64,000 nt of DNA from Ooceraea biroi (lineage: Eukaryota > Arthropoda > Insecta > Hymenoptera > Formicidae). The stretch lies in the NCBI RefSeq assembly GCF_003672135.1, contig NC_039508.1, positions 8,370,001 through 8,434,000 of the forward strand. Reading direction: 5' to 3'. Under the pieces are notes generated by a model, which searched no databases, was not told where the DNA came from, and saw only the letters and a list, made by a program, of their open reading frames with translations. Positions 56,627-64,000 of the stretch are shown here, piece after piece. Both the position numbers and the translations under genes were made by a program. Every line of letters starts with the position of its first letter. The stretch's first letter is position 1.

Positions 56627-57700
56627 CAGGGTGTAACAAAAGTCTGGAAACGGTCGAATATTTCATAAACTATGCATTTTAGAAAGAAATGTTTCAGATA
56701 AAAGTTGTAGGATTTCAAGTAGCGCATTACATAGCAACATCAGTATGACCTTGAAGAGTGTTGTCAAGGTCATGTGAAGGTCAACTTTGTTTTCTTAAAT
56801 GGAACTGCCTATAAAATGTTGCATATTTGGATTCTACGGGAAAAAACGAGTAAATTTTATCTGAAACATTTGTTTGAAAAATGCTTCTATCAAAAGTTAT
56901 ACGCATTTAAACCTTAAAGTAGAATACATTGCAAGTAATGATAAATTAATTAAAAGACTTTATCGTTTTGTTCTTTTACTTTATTAAATGTTCGAACTGG
57001 TGTCCATTAACATCTAAACACTTATTAAGTCTTCTTACGAAACTTTGCTCTAAGTAACATTTTTGGGGTCACGCTAATGCAAGCTTCACGTATTCTTCGT
57101 TCGAGTCATAATTTTCGAACTTGATAAGCAGCATGAAAACCAGCTCAAAACTAACTAAATGCATAAATTTGTATTTACATTTTCTGATGTGTAAGTTTAT
57201 GTTTCTTTCAGTTAACATCGAGTACGTACTCCAAGGCCATTAGCTAGCGCTAGCATGACCCCTGAAATGTTACTTAGAGCAAAGTTTCGTAAGAAGACTT
57301 AATAAGTGTTTAGATGTTAATGGGCACCAGTTCGAACATTTAATAAAGTAAAAGAACAAAACGATAAAGTCTTTTAATTAATTTATCATTACTTGCAATG
57401 CATTCTACTTTAAGGTTTAAATGCGTATAACTTTTGATAGAAGCATTTTTCAAACAAATGTTTCAGATAAAATTTACTCGTTTTTTCCCGTAGAATCCAA
57501 ATATGGAACATTTTATAGGCGGTTCCATTTAAGAAAACAAAGTTGACCTTCACATGACCTTGACAATACTCTTCAAGGTCATACTGATGTTGCTATGTAA
57601 TGCGCTACTTGAAATCCTACAACTTTTGTCTGAAATATTTTTTTCTAAAATGCATAGTTTATGAAATATTCAACCGTTTCCAGACTTTTGGTACACTCTG
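56627..57700. mobile_element. Foldback element made of two transposase 3' ends
   Basis: 1074-bp near-perfect palindrome with ends CAGGGTGTAACAAAAGTCTG and inverse (terminal motif CACTCTG at the right), TA on both sides. Each arm encodes the last residues of a CAGGGTG-type transposase, LNKCLDVNGHQFEHLIK with a stop (57300-57350 on plus; mirror on minus near 57000). The rest of the gene is absent. The loop is about 100 bases around 57160. Confidence 0.85.
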
Positions 57701-57925
57701 TATATGGTATGTATATTCGTTTGAGATGTCAGCGGGAATATACATAGAATGTACGTCTTGTACATTCCATGTATGTTCACCGAATGCGCATACATGCGAC
57801 ATACATGGACGTATATTTATTTATGAATATCCGCAGAATATCGTATGGATATATGTGGTGTATATATTCATTTGAGATGATAGCGAGATAATGTACATTC
57901 CATCCGTGTTTATCGAATGCAAGTA

Positions 57926-58108
57926 CACTGAAAAAAAATGTAATTGATCCAACGAAATGTCTCATCATGGAGTACCAACGAAATATACTTATTTCAACAA
58001 AAGTTATATATTGAAACTTTCGATATATAATTTTTGTTGAAATAAGTATATTTCGTTGGTACCCCGTGATGAGACATTTCGTTGGATCAATTACATTTTT
58101 TCTCTGTG
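57926..58108. mobile_element. Short palindromic MITE
   Basis: 183 bp, almost entirely inverted repeat, beginning CACTGAAAAAAAATGTAATT; TA on each side. It lies in a region of repeated ATATTC/GTACAT words. Confidence 0.8.
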
Positions 58109-58390
58109 TAGATATATGCACGAAAATACTGCTGTTACCAGTGGTGTTTTTCTGTTAAGGAATTGGTCGTCCAATCCATCCCATTATTATAAAAAAATAT
58201 ATAATTATTTCATATCTGATAAAACTAGCTATAGGTTTATTATCCCTACATGTAAAATTTCTAGACTAATGAATTATTTAATGAAGAATGTAAGAAATAA
58301 CCCTAACAGCACATGATATCATTCGAATATTCTATACACATACTGTGAATATACGTACTGAACATAACACACTGAGAACATCCCTACAAT

Positions 58391-58560
58391 ATCTCTTATA
58401 GTATATTATTTCTTGTATATTCTCACAATATACTAATAATATCTTTTACAGTATATTATTTTTCGTATATTCTCGTATATTCTCAGAATATACTTTTAAT
58501 ATCTTTTACAGTATATTATGTTTCGTATATTCTCCATATATTCTTAGAATATACTTTCGA
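58391..58560. repeat. ~60-bp AT-rich tandem repeat x 3
   Basis: Units share ATATCTTTTACAGTATATTA and CGTATATTCTC...AGAATATACTT. Part of a wider stretch (56500-59170) of related ATATTC/GAATAT words into which the neighbouring elements inserted. Confidence 0.7.
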
Positions 58561-58830
58561 TTTATGCAGATAGTAGCGCATTTTACGTCATTTCCGATAT
58601 TGCCGGTACCGGTTTTCTTGACTGTCGCCTGATACCGCATGGTTTTTGGTTGGTTCTCTAAGAATTATCGACGAATTTAGAGGTAATCTTTAGTTCTTTT
58701 CTAAATATTTTATTAGACATAAAATGAAGTTTAAGAATATTTTATTTGTATATTTTTGAATTTTTAAGTTCGTACATAAGTGTTCTTTAACATATTAAGA
58801 GCAGAATTTAAAACACGCTTATTAAATATA

Positions 58831-58900
58831 CTCGATAGCGTAGTGGATTAGAATAAGGACTGTGGAGCTCAACGACGCGGGTTCAAATCCCGTGTGAGGT
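58831..58900 (+). other. tRNA-like sequence with A and B boxes
   Basis: TAGCGTAGTGG fits the internal A box and GGTTCAAATCC the B box of a tRNA promoter, with a strong T-arm (CGGGTTCAAATCCCG). The acceptor stem does not pair well and the anticodon arm is unclear, so a tRNA pseudogene or SINE head is more likely than a working tRNA. Confidence 0.4.
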
Positions 58901-59621
58901 AAGTGGAAATTTTAATTAACAAAATGTATATAGTGTACATATGTATCAAATAGCAAAGCTCAGGAGTAAATAGAATAAGAAAATATTAATTGATAAATAG
59001 GTAAAAATTAATTTTTTTATATATATTTTGTATCTACATGTGCTGTTAGGGTACATATCCATAGAATACCATATTTATATTATAGATGTACATGCAATTT
59101 ACATACATTGGATATGAAATAAATATTCCGTGTATATGTAAAATATCTGTCATTTACTTTCCACGAATGTACAGGGTGGGGAAAAATTATTGGTCAAGCT
59201 TTCGCCAATCGATTCTACTCGTCGAGATCGCCAACATTGCATCATAAACATGGTGCCGCAAAATTAACTTTCAAGGTCATTTTCAATGTCAAATTTTTTA
59301 TTGGCTTAGTCGATTCTACTCGTCGAGCTGAACAAAAGTTTCAAAGGGACCATATGCCGGAAATCAATATTTCATAGAGAAATCTTCGTTTGAAATTTTT
59401 TTGCCTGAAATTTCAAAAAAATCGATTTTTATGAAGTCAGAAAATAAATCTGATGCTTATAGAGTTCTTAAAATCATGTTCTGAATATCCTGATCATGAT
59501 TAGCGAAAATCACCCCCCAAAAATGACCCTGAAAAATTCGTTTTCAAGGTCAAAAATCTGCTTAATCTACTCTTTGCGCTATCCAGGAACAACGACGTGG
59601 ACGTGGTAGATTTCTGTTCCC

Positions 59622-59747
59622 TTCGGGGTGACTTGATTACAGTGAGTTCCCCTCGCCTCTCACCTCGGGGTGACTTGATTACAGTGAGTTCCCCTCGCCT
59701 CTCACCTCGGGGTGACTTGATTACGGTGAGTTCCCCTTGCCTCTCAC
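59622..59747 (+). repeat. 48-bp minisatellite x 3
   Basis: Three near-identical copies of a unit containing CGGGGTGACTTGATTACAGT and GAGTTCCCCTCGCCTCTCAC. It sits between the left inverted repeat and the stop of the transposase frame. Confidence 0.9.
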
Positions 59748-59763
59748 TTTATTATCGTCGACG

Positions 59764-60465
59764 CTACCTACGAACAAACAGAACTGACCCATCGGCCCCA
59801 ATAGCTCTGAGCAGTTGTGCTTGTTTGCCAGCTTCAATGTGACCACCACCGTTATCAATGCAAGCTTGGAGTCTCTCTACCAAATTATCTCGCACTCTAC
59901 GGAGCACAGCTCGATTTCGTGCTAAAGTAGCAACCGCCTCTTCAATTCGATCTCGTAAATCCTGAGCTGTCCTTAAAGCCCTGCTTGACCCATAAACAAT
60001 GGTTTTCAGAGCTCCCCAGAAATAAAAGTCCAGAGGGTTCAGGTCAGGTGAACGGGCGGGCCATAAGTGTTTCGCAGGAATACGACCGATCCATCGAGTT
60101 CCAAAAACTCGTTGCAAAAAGCGCCGTGATCCCATGACAGGATAAGTTCGAGCTAGAGCAATCATACGTTCCTCAATTCTCCAAGACACACGAGGACGAC
60201 CTGCCCTACGGTGGCCAGCACCTGCAAAATTCATTTGCTCCTGATCATGTAATCGTTCATCGAGTCGTTGAAATTCTCGACGATCAGGCACGGACCGTGG
60301 ACGTAATGGTCTGCCATTAGCTTGGCGTCGCAACCAACTAGCATAAAGAGCTCGTGCTCGTGTGTAATTACCATGAGCACGATCAATTGCTCGAAGCATT
60401 AGACGTTGGTCACGCCCATCCCGAAGCGCCCGATCACGACCACCACGGTCACCACGTCGAGGCAT
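59764..60465 (-). pseudogene. Internally deleted DD41D-type transposase, uninterrupted 233-aa frame
   Basis: Starts MPRRGDRGGRDRALRDGRDQ. Residues 1-120 hold the DNA-binding part (NYTRARALYASWLRRQANGR, RMIALARTYPVMGSRRFLQRV). The chain then passes directly to GTRWIGRIPAKHLWPARSPDLNPLDFYFWG, so the first two catalytic aspartates (about 130 residues in relatives) are missing. The C-terminal IDNGGGHIE matches the usual end, followed by extra residues up to the minisatellite. No stop or frameshift. The gene is richer in GC and Arg than its relatives here. Non-catalytic, but possibly still a DNA-binding protein. Confidence 0.75.
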
Positions 60466-61144
60466 GCTACAGCAACGTTATTCTTAGAAAAAATTTGGTA
60501 AAAAATTAAAACAATTTTTTTTATTTTACACTGAAAATTGATTCAAGATCAGCGGCGGTCTTCTAATAATCACGAAAAAGGTCTGGATATGGATGGAAAG
60601 CTTCTTAAGCACAAGTAACGAATGTCTTATGGAGCGATATATTATTCCTCTCAGAGGCAAATGACCGTTGCTTTAAGGAACCAATAGCCGTTGAAATGTT
60701 ACTGGGTACCAAGATACCCCGAAGGAAACAAAAATCTACCACGCCCACTTCGTTGTTCCTGGGTAGCATTAAGAGTAGATTAAGCAGATTTTACATTCAT
60801 CACAATTAATTTTACGAAATTTTTTGGCTTCTAAAAACTTCAAACGAAGATTTCTCTATGAAATAGTGATTTCCGGCATATGGTCCCTTTGAGACTTTTG
60901 TTCAGCTCGACGAGTAGAATCGACTAAGTCAATAAAAACATTTGACATTGAAACTGACCTTGAAAGTTAATTTTGCGGCACCATGTTTATGATGAAATGT
61001 TGGCGATCTCGACGAGTAGAATCGACTGGCGAAAGCTTGACCAATAATTTTTCCCCACCCTGTACATAGAATGTACCATAGTGTACTTCTTTGTATATAC
61101 ACATATACATATACGTAGAATATTCGGCAAATATACACATGTAT

Positions 61145-64000
61145 TGTGACATCCTGCGATGTCCGATAACCTTAAAATTTTATTTTTGCTTATTTAACGC
61201 ATTTATGAATTAATCGTTAGAATTACGGAATAATCTACCAACATATTGTTAATATTATAACTTACCATTGACACTTACCGTCAACCAAAGTATATCATAA
61301 GTTGTTACCGGCAATGTATAACCATATAAGACAGGTTACCGGCAAACGCATATTCACTACTTAACCAATTACCGACCTTCGTTAGGTACTAACTATTATA
61401 TCGAACATATTACTATTTTATTTTATTAATCATTATTAATGTTGCTAATCAATAGTTAAGAAGGAAAAAGAAAAAATCCAAAAAACATAAACGAGTAAAA
61501 CCAATACAATATACTAACATTTAGAATCATAGTTATTACCTAAGTTACGTAGTAGCCTTTTATGAACGGGAATAGATATATATATATATAAAAGAATGGA
61601 AAAACCATAAAACATGCATAAAAATGAAAATCCATTAAAAAGCCATTATAATACGTTTTAATACTTTAATTGTAGTAATTTTCGGATATTTCATAATGAT
61701 TGCTATTAGACATACTATATACATATAAATAATTTAGGGCGTCCTTATAACAATATGTTTTATGTACACCGTTGCATTAAGGAGATCAATTAGATATAGG
61801 AGCATTAAAAATTTTTTTAAATACAATAAACTTTTGTTATAAACAAACAAATCTTATAACAACAATCACATTTACAATATATTTAATTATACGATTATAT
61901 AGTCATTTGCGAGTATAACAAAACTGCATAGAACATTTGAGGGTATTTGTTATGAAAAAACCATAAGTCATTGTTTATAACAATTAAAGGAATAAGGTTA
62001 GACGAATAAAAAGTATATAATAATGGTCTATGGACCATATCAGAAGATCGTAGGAAATTGAAATTTTAAAATTGTCGAAATTTTTATTTGTTAACTAAGC
62101 AATGAAAATCTTATCCGTTGGGAAATAATTTTTTTATAATTATATAGCGTTATTGTGGGTAATAAGAGGAACTCAACAATACCATCAAGTTTATGAAAAA
62201 CCCATTAATTTAGAAATGACCAACAACTTTCGTTGAGCACCATTTTTCGCCAGTCTGATGGTACCTGTGCAAAAATTTTCGTTTTAACATTACTACTTCA
62301 CGAGATATTGCAAAAATTGAAAGGTCACTATTCATTAAATAAATATACATTATTTTTCAATACGTTTAGTGTAAAAGATTTTAATAAATTACCAGTAGTT
62401 CAAAAATTATATGGATTTAAATAAATTAAGTTAAAATCAGTTAATTAATAAATAATTAACTACGAATAATGAAAAACCAATTGCATAAAGCAAGTAAATC
62501 ATTTAATATAAGCATTTGATTATTATACTAATAGTTATTAGCTCGCTGTGGCATTACAGTTCATTATTCATTTAATAAGAGTAATTATTTAAATATACCA
62601 TCATTAATATTCATATAACATTTAGTTAACCAGTTAAAATATATGAATGATTATTAAGTTGTGGAATAAGAAACATATATAATGCATTAAATTGCAATGC
62701 TATATTACTTATACTAGATCGTTATTGAATTATTAATTCATTATTTTATTTAGTGGAAAATATTATAAGGACTATCATTTATATAACAACTAATCAATAG
62801 GTTAAGGTATATGAAAAATTATTAATTTGTAAGGAACGTTATAATAATGCGTTAGACTGTAATACAAATAATTACGTTGATATTAATTAATTGAATGCAT
62901 TATATAATTAATGCATAAGGTTAAATTAATAATTTTAATACATCATTTGTTGGGATTGAATAATACAGTGGACGAAGTGTTAATTGAAGATTATTTCATT
63001 AACAAGAAATATCATTTATAATTTAGTATCATTATTGGTTGATTCGTACTACTACCATTTAAGGTTGTCTTTATATTTCTTTATATTTTTAATATTAATC
63101 ATGCAATATTCGTATTTTAAATTAGATATATTATTTTTATAGGTTTATTAAAGATTTTTAATATTAAAATAAAAGAAAAAAAAATTTAATTAACGGGGCG
63201 CGAACCAGGATATATTAAACTCACGGCTTTACTTCCTTACTTGCTATGTGCTCCTGTTACTAATACTTTATATTTCTTTATATTTTTAATAGTAATCATG
63301 CAATATTCATACTTTAAATTAGATATATTATTTTTATTGGTTTATTAAAGATTTTTAATATTAAAATAAAAGAAAAAAAAAATAATTAACGGGTCGCGAA
63401 CCATGAAATATTAATTCTTAAGGCGGCGACTTACTGACGCCAGATTAAAGTAATAATCGGTGTCCACTGTCTTAATCAAAAGACATAACAGTCTCGTCGA
63501 TAAATTTAATCGTTAAATTTTAGTTGACTGAAAGTCATACCGGATGCTCTGATTATTTAGTACGGAGAAATTTCTGTTGACAATAAGTCCCAACAGCTCA
63601 TGCGATAAATTCGTACTGAGAATTTTATGTTGAACCTTGGGAGAAAAATAATTTTATCTAACCAAAGCACTGAGCTCATGGTCCCCATCAGACTTTTCAA
63701 GGTCTCGATTCCACCATTAATAATTTTAAGAGCGGGGAACTAATCACCAATCAAGGCGTAGCCTCCCTACTATTGTAACTTTGCTTTTAGTTATAAGGTT
63801 CCCACTTTTTGTAACCCCCTCTTGAGCGACAGGGACTCAGTCCTAAAATTTTAGTATAAGGCTTGGCGCAGCAGCAAGAGAGCGTCACTTATTACTTATT
63901 ATTTGATCATTACTTTCTTCACTTCGCTTTATAGCGTTACGTCGCATATAAAGCGTCAACCTAAATCAGTCACTTATTATTTGCTTCTTGAAGTCACTTC
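61145..64000 (+). mobile_element. Very long LTR-like sequence, copy 2 (runs off window)
   Basis: Begins TGTGACATCCTGCGATGTCC and aligns in order with 27161-30250 (blocks listed for copy 1). TATAAG lies at 63855 and downstream the hairpin CGCT-ttat-AGCG (about 63926), like those of copy 1. A short open frame at 62233-62424 matches the one at 28549-28761 (KLKGHYSLNKYTLFFNTFSV against KLQSHYSLNKSALFFNIYSV). The right end is outside the window. Confidence 0.5.
63066..63415. repeat. ~130-bp direct duplication with tRNA-like words
   Basis: Two copies, about 63070-63205 and 63268-63403, share TTAAATTAGATATATTATTT, an A-rich tract and ACGGG.CGCGAACCA. On the minus strand the latter reads TGGTTCGCGCCCCGT, like a tRNA T-arm/B box, and between the copies TAGCAAGTAAGG resembles an A box. 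Possibly a tRNA-derived SINE with a duplicated tail. Confidence 0.5.

Larger units (their letters stand above)
59172..61062. mobile_element. CAGGGTG-type transposon with internally deleted gene
   Basis: 1891-bp element: CAGGGTGGGGAAAAATTATT at the left, inverse at the right, TA both sides. Inverted repeats are imperfect but extend about 350-450 bp and include GTCGATTCTACTCGTCGAG. It encodes one shortened transposase on the minus strand and holds a minisatellite just past its 3' end. Confidence 0.9.

Overview
This window looks like a repeat-rich stretch of an insect nuclear genome, most likely a hymenopteran such as an ant. That is inferred from the mix of elements (mellifera- and cecropia-like mariners, Tc1/mariner elements with CAGGGTG ends and long inverted repeats, Penelope-like elements, hAT MITEs), from AT-rich spacers and from CCTAA-type motifs. 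I find no convincing single-copy host gene, rRNA or CRISPR. Almost everything recognisable is a transposable element, usually broken and often nested in another.

Layout. 1-7.4 kb: microsatellite, a Penelope-like 3' fragment, a foldback element (2446-3031), a dead mariner (3118-4404), a foldback with a microsatellite centre (4737-5667), and a long-inverted-repeat element with an internally deleted transposase (5680-7383). 7.4-20.7 kb: one large Helitron on the minus strand. In coding order it has a Ulp1-like cysteine protease domain, a basic repeat region, a DUF6570-like region, the Rep (HUH, two tyrosines), a PIF1-type helicase and a USP-like deubiquitinase domain. It is split by an 8-bp-TSD hAT MITE, by a 4.3-kb palindromic element that itself holds a mariner and an LTR-like piece, and by another mariner. 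The exact junctions allow the host frame to be read across the insertions.

20.7-27.1 kb: fragments (CACTA-like, possible Merlin-like, Penelope-like, MITEs). 27.2-32.1 kb and 61.1-64.0 kb: two diverged copies of a very long LTR-like sequence (TGTGAC start, TATA box, hairpin-rich leader). 32.2-33.6 kb: a broken DD41D-type transposase. 33.7-41.3 kb: a minus-strand hAT-type gene interrupted by GC-rich LTR-like insertions, two of which carry arrays of short hairpins. One insertion (36856-39272) has a 4-bp target duplication and a likely two-exon gene. A Penelope-like fragment follows. 41.3-49.0 kb: MITEs, a dispersed inverted-repeat family and two long-inverted-repeat transposons, one with a nearly intact transposase (47071-48143). 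49.2-53.8 kb: an inverted-repeat element carrying a TTAA-flanked insertion, then a second ORF-bearing LTR-like unit. 54.1-55.8 kb: an intron-containing HARBI1/PIF-Harbinger gene. 55.8-61.1 kb: repeat-family copies, a foldback, a MITE and an internally deleted transposon.

Main points for follow-up: (i) a Helitron carrying both Ulp1-like and USP-like protease domains; (ii) arrays of compensatorily varying short hairpins downstream of TATA boxes in several LTR-like units; (iii) LTR-like units with their own ORFs but no visible reverse transcriptase; (iv) foldback and internally deleted derivatives of the CAGGGTG-ended transposons, some with long uninterrupted DNA-binding-domain ORFs.
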